DNA from: Roseomonas sp.
GTDB lineage: Bacteria > Pseudomonadota > Alphaproteobacteria > Acetobacterales > Acetobacteraceae
Length of the DNA: 43,112 nt
Direction of reading: 5' to 3'
NCBI GenBank assembly: GCA_020249865.1
Contig: JADCEV010000007.1
Coordinates: 1-43,112, forward strand
Shown here: positions 17,825 through 25,676 of the stretch, piece after piece
How the letters are laid out: the number at the start of each line of letters is the position of its first letter
How positions within the stretch are numbered: the stretch's first letter is position 1
The notes under the pieces: generated by a model
What the model was told of the DNA's origin: nothing
The model's database searches: none
What the model saw: only the letters and a program-made list of their open reading frames with translations
Program-made: the position numbers and the translations under genes

Positions 17825-18510
17825 CCGCCACCCGCTTCCAGATGCAGCATATTGGTCGCGGCATTGAACGCCACATTCCAGGGCCCCGCCGGCGCGCCGC
17901 CGCGTTGGCGGAGCAGCGTCAGACGCCAGCGCGGCGCGGCGTCACTCGCAAGTGGGGCGATATGCCAGCGCGTGCGCGCGGCGGAAGCACCCGCAGCACC
18001 ATCCGGGCGGAGCAGCAGGCCGAAAACACCGCCGGCCTCGGCGGCCAGATGCAGGCGGCGCGTTGCGGTCAGATCAAGCCCCTGCCCGCTGCCTGCCATC
18101 AGCACGGCAGCACCCAAGGCAGGGCAGCGCAGGGCTTCTTCCATGGCCCAGAGCGCTTCCGGCCAGCGCGCTGCCCGCGCCAGGATCAGCTTGTCCGGCG
18201 CCAGGCCAAAGGGCACCAAGCCGGGCGGCCAGACAAGATTCGATTCCTGTTCGGTTGCAATCCACAGCACCTGCCCGCCGCAGCGCGCCAGCAGAATGGC
18301 GGCAAAAGCCACGCCAGATCCGGGGCTTGCGGCGCAAACTTCATGTAACGCACCACGCGCCAAGCCAGCGCCGATCAAGCTGACATCAGCAAAAACCGGA
18401 ATGGGCGCGTTGCTATGGCCCCCAGGGGCACGGGTGGTCAGCCCGGCCAGGGTATCGCGCAGCCGGGCCAGGGCAGCGCTGCGGGGTGACAGGGGATCGG
18501 CAGCAGTCAT
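17821..18510 (-). CDS. imuA: ImuA, RecA/SulA-like SOS mutagenesis protein
   Basis: The 229-residue product is the first gene of the imuA-imuB-dnaE2 mutasome. ImuA is a RecA-like protein without a full Walker A motif. Visible family features are ARGALHEVCAASPGSGVAFAAILLAR, QVLWIATEQESNLVWPPGLVPFGLAPDKLILARA and the RRLHLAAEAGGVFGLLLRP block. The ATG at 18510 lies 21 nt downstream of a LexA box. The stop overlaps imuB as ATGA. Confidence 0.92.
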   Translation of the reverse strand: MTAADPLSPRSAALARLRDTLAGLTTRAPGGHSNAPIPVFADVSLIGAGLARGALHEVCAASPGSGVAFAAILLARCGGQVLWIATEQESNLVWPPGLVPFGLAPDKLILARAARWPEALWAMEEALRCPALGAAVLMAGSGQGLDLTATRRLHLAAEAGGVFGLLLRPDGAAGASAARTRWHIAPLASDAAPRWRLTLLRQRGGAPAGPWNVAFNAATNMLHLEAGGG

Positions 18511-18531
18511 GGGAAAGAAAGCTTATCAAAA

Positions 18532-18546
18532 GAACAAAATAAGAAC
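18532..18546 (-). promoter_or_regulatory. LexA (SOS) box upstream of imuA
   Basis: The plus strand reads GAAC-N7-GAAC, which on the imuA strand is GTTC-N7-GTTC, the direct-repeat LexA operator of alphaproteobacteria. The box overlaps a likely promoter on that strand (TTGTTC, 17 nt, TAAGCT), so LexA would block RNA polymerase until DNA damage. Confidence 0.9.
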
Positions 18547-18624
18547 AAGCCATATCTTGCCGCGCCCTGTTCCCTCCCGCGCCGGGATTTCCCATAGTGC
18601 CATCACAGCAGAAAGGAGGCCCCG

Positions 18625-18819
18625 ATGGCCCAACCCCTCGATAAGGCGCAATTCGATGCGCTGATGGCCCGCGCCGGGCTTGATCTGACGGAAGCGGAAA
18701 AGGAAGGCATTCGCGCCGCTTCCGCCCATACCCAGGCCGCCGCCGCGCGCGTGCGCACCCCGCGTGAGGTCTCAGTCGAATCCGCCACCATCTTCACGCT
18801 GAAGGGGGCCAGCGCATGA
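18625..18819 (+). CDS. AtzG-like (DUF4089) small amidase partner
   Basis: The 64-residue product resembles the AtzG-like/DUF4089 family. AtzG is a GatC-like small subunit that stabilises the amidase AtzE in cyanuric acid breakdown. Sequence support is the helical LDKAQFDALMARAGLDLTEAEKEGIRAA start and the C-terminal TPREVSVESATIF, similar to the GatC tail that threads along its amidase. A strong AAAGGAGG precedes the ATG. The stop overlaps the amidase start as ATGA, which supports a stoichiometric complex. Family assignment is by pattern and context. Confidence 0.75.
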   Translation: MAQPLDKAQFDALMARAGLDLTEAEKEGIRAASAHTQAAAARVRTPREVSVESATIFTLKGASA

Positions 18820-20207
18820 CCAGCTTCCCGACCATTGCGAGTGCGGCGCGCGATATCGCCGCGAAGCGGATTTCCCCGGTTGAATTGGTGAAGGATCATT
18901 TGGCGCGGTCGGAGAAGCTCAACCCCTCACTGCATGCCTTCATCCGCTTCACGCCGGAAATTGCGCTGGAACAGGCGCGCGCGGCGGAAGCGCGGCAAAT
19001 GTCCGGTGCGCTGCATGGGCCGCTTGATGGAATCCCTATTGCGCATAAGGATATTTACGAAACCGCGGGTGTTACCACCACGGGCCATTCGCGCGTGCTG
19101 GAACACCATGTGCCGAAGGCTGATTCGGCGGTGGTGCGGCGCTGGCGCGAAGCAGGCGCGGTGATGCTCGGCAAGCTCGCCACCCATGAATTCGCCTGGG
19201 GCGGGCCTTCCTTCGATCTGCCCTGGCCGCCCGCGCGCAATCCCTGGAATACGGAATGCTTCACCGGCGGGTCTTCTTCCGGCACCGGCGCGGCGGTCGC
19301 TGCCGGCATGATCCTGGGCGGCACGGGGTCTGATACGGGGGGCTCCATTCGCGCCCCGGCATCGCTTTGCGGCATTGCCGGCATCAAGCCGAGCTACGGC
19401 TTGTGTTCGCGTACCGGCGTGCTGCCCCTCTCCCAAAGCCTGGACACGACAGGGCCGATGGCCTGGACGGTGGAAGATTGCGCGCTGCTATTGGATGCCA
19501 TGACCGGGCATGATCCGGCCGATCCATCTTCCGCCAATCGCCCGCGGCCTGATCTGCTTTCCGGCCTCAATGGCGGTGTGAAGGGGCTTCGCATTGGCGT
19601 GATCCGCCATTTCCATGAGGATGACTGCAAAGTGAGCCCCGGCATGGCGGCGGGTATCGCGCATCTGACCAGCACGCTGGCCGCGCAGGGCGCGGAAATC
19701 CGCGAAGTGAAGCTGCCGCCGCTGGCTGATTTCAACGCGGCGGGTTGGCTCATCCTGGCCGCTGATGCTTACGCAGTGCATGAGACATGGATGCGCGAAA
19801 AATACCGCGCCTATGGGGAGTTTTTGCGCGAAAGGCTGGCGCTGGCTTCCACCATCACGGCCGCCGACTACATCCAGGCGCAGCGCCGCCGGCGCGAACT
19901 ATGCGAAGCCGTTGCCGCCGCCATGACCGATTGCGATCTGCTGGTAACCGCCGCGCAACCAGGCGAAGCGCGGCCCATTCATCAAATGACCAAATGGGCG
20001 TCCTTTGAGGTGCCGAATTTCACCATGCCCTTCAACCTGACCGGCCAGCCGGCGCTGAGCGTTTGCACCGGCTTCGGTGCGGGCGGCCTGCCGGTGGGCG
20101 CGCAGCTTGTGGGCAGGCCGTTTGAGGATGCAACCGTGCTCCGCGCCGGCCAGGCCTATGAATTGGCCGCGGGGTGGCGGGGCAAGCGCCCGGCAATGGC
20201 GGGCTGA
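18816..20207 (+). CDS. Amidase-signature hydrolase (AtzE/GatA-like)
   Basis: The 463-residue product is an amidase-signature enzyme that hydrolyses a C-N bond of an amide or carboxy-urea-type substrate. The Ser-cisSer-Lys triad is complete: K78 (PIAHKD), S153 (TGGSSSGTGAAVAAG) and S177 (GSDTGGSIRAP), with the usual 24-residue gap between the serines. It is coupled to the AtzG-like small subunit, so an AtzE-type two-subunit amidase is the best guess. A full Asn/Gln-tRNA amidotransferase is unlikely because gatB is absent nearby. Two hairpins follow, then a Bug receptor gene on the same strand, suggesting uptake of the substrate. Confidence 0.92.
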   Translation: MTSFPTIASAARDIAAKRISPVELVKDHLARSEKLNPSLHAFIRFTPEIALEQARAAEARQMSGALHGPLDGIPIAHKDIYETAGVTTTGHSRVLEHHVPKADSAVVRRWREAGAVMLGKLATHEFAWGGPSFDLPWPPARNPWNTECFTGGSSSGTGAAVAAGMILGGTGSDTGGSIRAPASLCGIAGIKPSYGLCSRTGVLPLSQSLDTTGPMAWTVEDCALLLDAMTGHDPADPSSANRPRPDLLSGLNGGVKGLRIGVIRHFHEDDCKVSPGMAAGIAHLTSTLAAQGAEIREVKLPPLADFNAAGWLILAADAYAVHETWMREKYRAYGEFLRERLALASTITAADYIQAQRRRRELCEAVAAAMTDCDLLVTAAQPGEARPIHQMTKWASFEVPNFTMPFNLTGQPALSVCTGFGAGGLPVGAQLVGRPFEDATVLRAGQAYELAAGWRGKRPAMAG

Positions 20208-20240
20208 CACCCCGCAAGGGAGGCAGGGTTCCGGGCCAAA

Positions 20241-20261
20241 AACGCCTTCCATCAAGGCGTT
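20241..20261 (+). terminator. First hairpin after the amidase gene
   Basis: A perfect 8-bp stem AACGCCTT/AAGGCGTT with a 5-nt loop starts 33 nt past the amidase stop. It sits directly before a larger hairpin, so the two may act as a tandem terminator or as 3'-end protection. Confidence 0.4.
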
Positions 20262-20263
20262 AC

Positions 20264-20303
20264 GCCCAATCCACCGGCGCGCCGCCGGCTGGATTGGGCA
20301 TTT
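20264..20303 (+). terminator. Long hairpin with short T-tail after the amidase gene
   Basis: Arms 20264-20279 and 20283-20299 pair through GCCCAATCCA/TGGATTGGGC and an inner CCGGCG/CGCCGG, with one bulged C, and then ATTT follows. This is the likely rho-independent terminator of the AtzG/amidase transcript, ahead of the next receptor gene at 20382. Confidence 0.65.
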
Positions 20304-20381
20304 GTCACTTCATGGCGTGCCAAGGGCGCAAAACATCTCTAAAGAATGGCGGAAATTTCATTTCCGGCAGGAGAATGACCA

Positions 20382-21359
20382 ATGCGCCTTACCCGCAGAA
20401 GCCTTGTGGCGGCCAGCATGGCAGCGCCCCTTATCGCTCGCCCCCTTCACGCCCAAGGGACCTGGCCGCAGCGGCAAATCCGCTGGGTGGTTCCCTTCCC
20501 GCCCGCGGGCACGGCCGATATCCTTTCGCGCCTCTTGGCGGAACGCGTCGCGGCACGGCTTGGCCAGCCAGTGGTGGTGGATAACCGCGCCGGCGCTGGC
20601 GGCACGATTGCCGGTGCTTTGGTCGCGCAGGCGCGCGGCGACAGCCATATCGTCATGGTCTCCAATTTCGCGCCGCATGGCGTCTCGCCCAGTCTTTTCG
20701 CCAATATCGGCTATGATGCGGAACGGGACTTCACACACATGGCGCTGTTCGGCGCGCTGCCGATGGTAATTGCGGTCAATCCCAACCTGCCGGCCCAGAA
20801 TATTCAGGAATTCATCGCGCTCGCGCGCCAGCGCGGGGCCGCGCTCAACATGGCCTATGGCGGCAATGGCACGGCTTCGCATCTGATCGGGCTGATCTTT
20901 CATCGCGCTGCCGGCATTTCGCCGACCTTCGTGCCCTATCGCGGCGCTGGACCGGCGCTGGTGGATGTGCTGGCCGGCACGGTTGAATGCATCATCGAAA
21001 CATTGCCGGCGGCCCTTGGCCATATTCGCGCCGGGCGGCTGCGCGCGCTGGCCGTCAGCTCTGCCGCGCGGTCGATTGTGCTGCCGGATGTACCGACTTT
21101 CACCGAAATCGGCTTGGCCGAGGCAACGGGCGTGAATTGGTTCGGCTTCTGTGGCCCCGCTGGCCTGCCGGAGCCGATTGTTGCGCGCTGGCTGCAGGAA
21201 TTGCGCGAAGTGCTGAACATGCCGGAAGTGCGTGACCGGCTGGTGGAACTGGGCGTTGAGGGCACCAGCCTTGACCCCGCTGCGACCGCTGCCTTTGTCG
21301 GCCGCGAAGTCGCGCGCTGGCGCCAAGTGGTGCGCGAGAATAACGTCACCGCAAGCTGA
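20382..21359 (+). CDS. Bug-family (TTT) periplasmic solute-binding protein
   Basis: The 325-residue receptor has a Tat-like/Sec signal (MRLTRRSLVAASMAAP, cut after LHAQG). Bug family blocks are IRWVVPFPPAGTADILSRLL, PVVVDNRAGAGGTIA, TFVPYRGAGPALVDVLAGTVE and LPDVPTFTEIGL. CAGGAG precedes ATG 20382. It lies 174 nt after the amidase with hairpins between, so it probably has its own promoter but may serve the same substrate. The ligand is unknown. Confidence 0.93.
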   Translation: MRLTRRSLVAASMAAPLIARPLHAQGTWPQRQIRWVVPFPPAGTADILSRLLAERVAARLGQPVVVDNRAGAGGTIAGALVAQARGDSHIVMVSNFAPHGVSPSLFANIGYDAERDFTHMALFGALPMVIAVNPNLPAQNIQEFIALARQRGAALNMAYGGNGTASHLIGLIFHRAAGISPTFVPYRGAGPALVDVLAGTVECIIETLPAALGHIRAGRLRALAVSSAARSIVLPDVPTFTEIGLAEATGVNWFGFCGPAGLPEPIVARWLQELREVLNMPEVRDRLVELGVEGTSLDPAATAAFVGREVARWRQVVRENNVTAS

Positions 21360-21375
21360 AAGGACGGGCAGTTTA

Positions 21376-21403
21376 CCGAGCCAAGCGAGGCAGCTTGGCT
21401 CGG
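21376..21403. terminator. Stem-loop between convergent receptor genes
   Basis: A perfect 10-bp stem CCGAGCCAAG/CTTGGCTCGG with an 8-nt loop lies between the stops at 21359 (plus) and 21414 (minus). It is symmetric in position and could end both transcripts, but neither side has a long T-run. Confidence 0.55.
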
Positions 21404-21413
21404 CAGCTTCAAT

Positions 21414-22373
21414 TCACCCCCGCAAGCCAAGCCGGGTCACGCGCGCTTCTTCCTCATCAATCGTGCGCTTGATGAAGGCGGCGTAATCGGCAGGGTTCAG
21501 ATATTCCACCGGCATATCCAGCCGATCAAGCGTTGCGAGATGCGATGGATCATTCAGCGCCGTGCGGAAGCCCTGATGCAGTCTTTCGACAATATCGGGG
21601 TCCATCCCGGCCGGTCCGACCAACCCATAGGGTGAGGTGATCACCATATCCTGATAGCCAAGATCAAGCAGCGTCGGCACATCGGGCAGCTTGCGGCTGC
21701 GCTGACGTGTCCAGACATTAAGCGCGCGGAGCCGCCCTTCAAGAATCATGGGCAGCGTGCCCGAACCGGTGGAGCAGGCTTCGATATGCCCGCCGAGCAG
21801 GCTTGGTACGGCGTCCCCCTCACCGCGGAAGGGCACATGGACAATATCCAGGTTTTCGCGCGTGGCGAGATCAATATTCGCCAAATGCGGCGTGCCATTG
21901 GCGCCCGTATTGCCGATGCGTACCTCACCGGGGCGGCGGCGCGCATCCGCCACCAGATCGGCCCAGCGCTGATAAGGGCCATCGCCGCGCACGCACATGA
22001 TGAACAGATAGCCAGTCAGGTGCATGATCGGCGTGAAATCAGTGCGCGGGTTGAAAGGCATACGCTGCATGAAGGGCAGGCGCATGGCCGGCAGCGGGAA
22101 TTGAGCGATGGTATAGCCATCCGGCCGCGCGCGAGCGACGCCGGCGGCGGAAAGTGTTGCCCCCGCGCCGGGGCGATTTTCTGTCAGCACCTGTACACCA
22201 AAGGCGCGTGATGCAGCTTCGGCAAAGGCGCGCATTTGTACATCGGTGGCACCACCCGGCGGGAAGGGCACCAGCAGCGTGATGGGGCGCGATGGAAAGC
22301 TTTGTGCCGCCGCAAGCCCTGGCGCAATGGCCGGGGCGGCAAGGGCAGACAGAAGGATTTGCCGGCGATTCAT
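21414..22373 (-). CDS. Bug-family (TTT) periplasmic solute-binding protein
   Basis: The 319-residue product starts with a signal peptide (MNRRQILLSALAAPAIAPGLAAAQ). Family blocks are ITLLVPFPPGGATDVQMRAFAEA, ENRPGAGATLSAAGVARARPDGYTI, VHVPFRGEGDAVPSLLGGHIEA and LPDVPTLLDLGYQDM. It lies 113 nt downstream of the dienelactone-hydrolase-like gene on the same strand, a gap large enough for its own promoter. The ligand is unknown. Confidence 0.93.
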   Translation of the reverse strand: MNRRQILLSALAAPAIAPGLAAAQSFPSRPITLLVPFPPGGATDVQMRAFAEAASRAFGVQVLTENRPGAGATLSAAGVARARPDGYTIAQFPLPAMRLPFMQRMPFNPRTDFTPIMHLTGYLFIMCVRGDGPYQRWADLVADARRRPGEVRIGNTGANGTPHLANIDLATRENLDIVHVPFRGEGDAVPSLLGGHIEACSTGSGTLPMILEGRLRALNVWTRQRSRKLPDVPTLLDLGYQDMVITSPYGLVGPAGMDPDIVERLHQGFRTALNDPSHLATLDRLDMPVEYLNPADYAAFIKRTIDEEEARVTRLGLRG

Positions 22374-22486
22374 GATGGTTGCTCCCTTGGTCTTCGTTAG
22401 GTTTTTTCTTGGTAAGACAGCTTATCTGGTCATCCGCCTATGCTGATCAAGTCATATGACAGAACCGCCATCCGCTTTCGCGCCCC

Positions 22487-23227
22487 CTATCCCAGGCATC
22501 TTCGATAAAGCGCAATCAACCTTTCCCAATGGCGTTCTGCGCCCGGCTTGTCGAAGCACCAGCGGCCGGGAAAGGCGAAGCCGTGATGCACTTCTGGGTA
22601 GATTTCCAATTCACCCGCGGCACCAGAGGCTTCGAATAGCGCGTGCAATTCATCCACCATGGGCAGTGGTGCCAATTCGTCATGCTCGGCGCAGGCGATA
22701 TAGAGTTCCGCACTGCCTTGCCCCAAGGTCAGATGCGGGCTTTCTTCCGCATCACTGACCAGCCAGGTGCCATAGAAGGAGGCAGCGGCAGCGATGCGCC
22801 CCGGATAGCGCGCGGCGGCGGCAAGCGCATAGGGACCGCTCATGCAATAGCCATGCACGCCAACCGGACCCGCGCGCACGTGTTTTTGCTGGTCGAGGAA
22901 ACCAAGCATATCGGCGATGTCTTCCATTACCGGCGGAATGGTCATTTTGGTGCGGATGGCGCGCATGCGGTCGCGTTCTGTGTCGCCCACGGTCAAAACG
23001 CCGGGGCCGAATTTGGAATCGCGGCCCGCGCGGTAATAAAGATTGGGCAGCACCACGTAATAGCCTGTGGCGGCAAGGCGGCGCGCCATGTCGTAGAGTT
23101 CCTCACGAATGCCGGGCGCATCCATCAGCATCAGCACGGCGGGAAAGGGGCCGTTGCGTTCGGGATGGCAGATAAAGCTTTCCATCACGCCGGCACGGGT
23201 TTGGATGTCAATGATATGTTCGATCAT
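22487..23227 (-). CDS. Dienelactone hydrolase family protein
   Basis: The 246-residue alpha/beta hydrolase has the dienelactone hydrolase triad: nucleophile C128 (GVHGYCMSGPYA), D183 (CAEHDELAP) and H215 (VHHGFAFPGR). True dienelactone hydrolase opens 4-carboxymethylenebut-2-en-4-olide in chlorocatechol pathways, but this family is broad and no catechol genes are nearby. There is no signal peptide, so it is cytosolic. It starts 12 nt downstream of a Bug receptor gene on the same strand, suggesting that it acts on the imported compound. Confidence 0.88.
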   Translation of the reverse strand: MIEHIIDIQTRAGVMESFICHPERNGPFPAVLMLMDAPGIREELYDMARRLAATGYYVVLPNLYYRAGRDSKFGPGVLTVGDTERDRMRAIRTKMTIPPVMEDIADMLGFLDQQKHVRAGPVGVHGYCMSGPYALAAAARYPGRIAAAASFYGTWLVSDAEESPHLTLGQGSAELYIACAEHDELAPLPMVDELHALFEASGAAGELEIYPEVHHGFAFPGRWCFDKPGAERHWERLIALYRRCLG

Positions 23228-23239
23228 GGCGCGCGCCCG

Positions 23240-24193
23240 TCAATCCGCCTTGATGCCGGCGGCGCGAATCACCTCACCCCAAGCTCTCAGATCATTTGCA
23301 ATGCGGCGATTGAAGCTGGCCATATCCTCAAAATTGGGTGTGAGGCCGGAATCGAGCAGCCTTTGCCGGAAGGTCGGGTTTTCCAGCGCTTTCTTCATGG
23401 CGTCATTCCAGGCGCGCGCGGCATCGGCGCTGATGGCGCGCGGGCCGCAAACGCCGAACCAGCCGGCCATTTCAAGCCCTGGCACCCAATCGGAAATCGG
23501 GCGCGCTTGCGGAAAAAGCGGGGATCCCGTGGCATCACCCAGCGCCAGCAGGCGCAATTCGCCGCCCTGAATCTGGCGTGTCACGTCACCGAGATTCGTG
23601 ATCATGAAATCCGCGCGCCCGCCAAGAATATCCACAATCGCGGGCGTCGCGCCGCGATAGGGCACATGAACAATATCAAGCCCGGTCTTGGCCTTGAGCA
23701 ATTCCACGGAAAGATGCTGCGCGGAACCAACGCCGGCCGAGGCATAGGTCAAGCCACCCGGCTTGGCGCGCGCGGCAGCAAGCAAGCCCGCCACATCCTT
23801 ATGCGGCCCATTGGCCGCCACCACCAGTCCATAGGTGGAAAGCGCGACATTCACGATGCCGGTCATTTCCGTGCGCGGATCAACCGGCAGGCTGGCACCT
23901 GGCAGATTGGGCGTGATGGTCATGGTGCCCATCGGGCATTGCAGCACCGTTGACCCATCCGGCGCGCTCCGCGCCACCACTTCCGCGGCGATCAGCCCAT
24001 TGGCGCCGGTACGGTTTTCCACCACGCCGCGCGCGGGCAAATGCGGCGCGGCGTATTCGGCAATCAGCCGCGCCATCAAATCCCCGGTGCCGCCGGCGGC
24101 GAAACCGCTGATCACCCGCACGGTGCGATCCTGCGCCAAGGCAGGGCCAGAAAGGGCGAGGGCAGCAAGCCCGGCAAGCAGCAAATGACGCAT
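23240..24193 (-). CDS. Bug-family (TTT) periplasmic solute-binding protein
   Basis: The 317-residue receptor begins at ATG 24193, preceded by GGGAGGATCATC. The signal peptide MRHLLLAGLAALALSGPALAQD is clear, so the longer frame upstream is rejected. Family blocks are VRVISGFAAGGTGDLMARLIAEYA, GVVENRTGANGLIAAEVVARSAPDG, VHVPYRGATPAIVDILGGRADF and a C-terminal AWGEVIRAAGIKAD. It forms an operon with the hydrolase 12 nt downstream. It follows rsmD by 29 nt on the same strand, so it may also receive read-through from the rRNA-modification genes. Confidence 0.92.
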   Translation of the reverse strand: MRHLLLAGLAALALSGPALAQDRTVRVISGFAAGGTGDLMARLIAEYAAPHLPARGVVENRTGANGLIAAEVVARSAPDGSTVLQCPMGTMTITPNLPGASLPVDPRTEMTGIVNVALSTYGLVVAANGPHKDVAGLLAAARAKPGGLTYASAGVGSAQHLSVELLKAKTGLDIVHVPYRGATPAIVDILGGRADFMITNLGDVTRQIQGGELRLLALGDATGSPLFPQARPISDWVPGLEMAGWFGVCGPRAISADAARAWNDAMKKALENPTFRQRLLDSGLTPNFEDMASFNRRIANDLRAWGEVIRAAGIKAD

Positions 24194-24222
24194 GATGATC
24201 CTCCCGATTTTGGGGGAGCGTA

Positions 24223-24804
24223 TCAGCTTGCGGCTTCTCCGCAATGCGCCGTAGCGCGCAGCGCGGAAAGCCGCGCCGCGCCGTGGTCTCGTGTGGAAAT
24301 CACTTCAAAGCCGGGCAGCGCGACGGCTTCCTCATCGCGTCCCGTCTCGGCAATGATCAACGCGCCGGGCGCGATCCAGCCCTTGGCCTGCAAGGCCGCC
24401 AAGGCGCGCGGCACCAGCCCCTTGCCATAGGGCGGGTCGAGAAACACCAGGCTGCATGGCGCCGCCGCGATGGGGGGCGCGGTGACATCCCCCGCAATCA
24501 CGCGGCAATCATCACCAGCCTTGCAGGCGGCAATATTCGCCCGCAAAGCTGCCAGCGCCGCGCGATCCTGTTCCATGAAAAAGCCGCGTGCCGCGCCGCG
24601 CGAGAGTGCCTCAAGCCCCATGGCGCCAGTGCCGGCGAAACAATCCAAAACCACGGCATTGTCGAACACGGCCCGCCCGGCCCAGGGCGCATGCCAAAGC
24701 TGGTCAAATATCGCCTGCCGGGCTCGATCACTGGTCGGGCGGGTGGTGAGACCCGGCGGGGCACTCAACGCGCGCCCCTTCCAGCGCCCGGCGATGATGC
24801 GCAT
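24223..24804 (-). CDS. rsmD: 16S rRNA (guanine966-N2)-methyltransferase RsmD
   Basis: The 193-residue product methylates G966 of 16S rRNA in the small ribosomal subunit using SAM. The opening MRIIAGRWKGRALSAPPGLTTRPTSDRARQAIFDQL is the family signature. The SAM site is DCFAGTGAMG at 54-63 and the catalytic motif is DPPY at 123-126. Its start overlaps the stop of the pseudouridine synthase gene as TGATG, so translation is coupled. Confidence 0.95.
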   Translation of the reverse strand: MRIIAGRWKGRALSAPPGLTTRPTSDRARQAIFDQLWHAPWAGRAVFDNAVVLDCFAGTGAMGLEALSRGAARGFFMEQDRAALAALRANIAACKAGDDCRVIAGDVTAPPIAAAPCSLVFLDPPYGKGLVPRALAALQAKGWIAPGALIIAETGRDEEAVALPGFEVISTRDHGAARLSALRATAHCGEAAS

Positions 24805-25676
24805 CAGCCCTTGCCGCGGCGCGGCGTTTGCGGCCCGGCATGGCGCGCGCGGGGTGGGCGTTGCGGTTTCGCTGCCGGCGCTTCGGGCGCTTCCGGTTCT
24901 GCCATCGCTTCGCGCCCACGCTTTGGCGCATCAATGCCCAATTGCTCACGCAGCACCTTGGCATTCACTTCCTCTGCCGCGCCACGCGGCAGGGAGCCCA
25001 ATTGGAAGGGGCCATAGGCGGTGCGGATCAGGCGCGTCACCACCAGCCCAAGATGCGCCATGACTTTGCGTACTTCGCGGTTCTTGCCCTCACGCAGGGC
25101 CACCGTCAGCCAGGCATTGGTGCCCATGCGCGCATCAAGCCCGGCGTCGATCGGGCCATAAGCCACACCATCCACGGTGACGCCCCGTGCGAGGGCCGCC
25201 AAGGCGCGTTCATCCACCTTGCCATGCACGCGCACACGATAGCGGCGCAGCCAACCATTGGCCGGCAATTCCAGCTTGCGTGCCAGCGCGCCATCATTGG
25301 TCAGCAACAGCAGCCCTTCGCTGGTCAGATCAAGCCGCCCGACCGAAACCAAACGCGGCAAGCCCTGCGGCAGATTGGCGAAAACCGTGGGCCGGCCTTC
25401 AGGATCGCGATGCGTCGTCACAAAGCCCGTTGGCTTATGGTAGCGAAACAGCCGCGTGCGTTCCGGATTGGCGACAGGCTTGCCATTCACCGTGATCGCA
25501 TCGCCAGGTGAGACAAAGGTCGCGGGGCTGGTCACCAACTTGCCACCTAGCCGCACCAACCCTTCCGCGATCAGCTTTTCCGCATCCCGGCGGGAAGCGA
25601 CACCGGCGCGGGCGAGGAATTTCGCAATGCGTTCACCGCGCGGCGCTTCGGCCTCAGTGGCTTCTTCGTTGCTCAT
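24804..25676 (-). CDS. rluB: RluB-type 23S rRNA pseudouridine synthase
   Basis: The 290-residue product is a RsuA/RluB-family pseudouridine synthase. An S4 RNA-binding domain (about 14-60, GERIAKFLARAGVASRRDAEKLI) is followed by the catalytic domain with D116 in GRLDLTSEGLLLLTNDG and the family motif EGKNREVRKV. A basic proline-rich tail (QRPPRARHAGPQTPRRGKG) follows, as often in alphaproteobacterial versions. ATG 25676 overlaps the upstream stop as ATGA, and an in-frame TTG nine bases earlier is less likely. It pairs with rsmD downstream. RluE/RluF-like specificity is possible, but the operon context favours RluB. Confidence 0.9.
   Translation of the reverse strand: MSNEEATEAEAPRGERIAKFLARAGVASRRDAEKLIAEGLVRLGGKLVTSPATFVSPGDAITVNGKPVANPERTRLFRYHKPTGFVTTHRDPEGRPTVFANLPQGLPRLVSVGRLDLTSEGLLLLTNDGALARKLELPANGWLRRYRVRVHGKVDERALAALARGVTVDGVAYGPIDAGLDARMGTNAWLTVALREGKNREVRKVMAHLGLVVTRLIRTAYGPFQLGSLPRGAAEEVNAKVLREQLGIDAPKRGREAMAEPEAPEAPAAKPQRPPRARHAGPQTPRRGKG

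Noticed and set aside
16892-18664. Plus-strand open frame of 590 codons across imuB and imuA
   Set aside because: It runs antisense to two well-supported genes, is Gln/Arg-rich, and has no motif or ribosome site.
20221-20310. Paired hairpins as part of a CRISPR or repeat array
   Set aside because: The two stems differ in sequence, are not spaced as repeats and sit where a terminator is expected.
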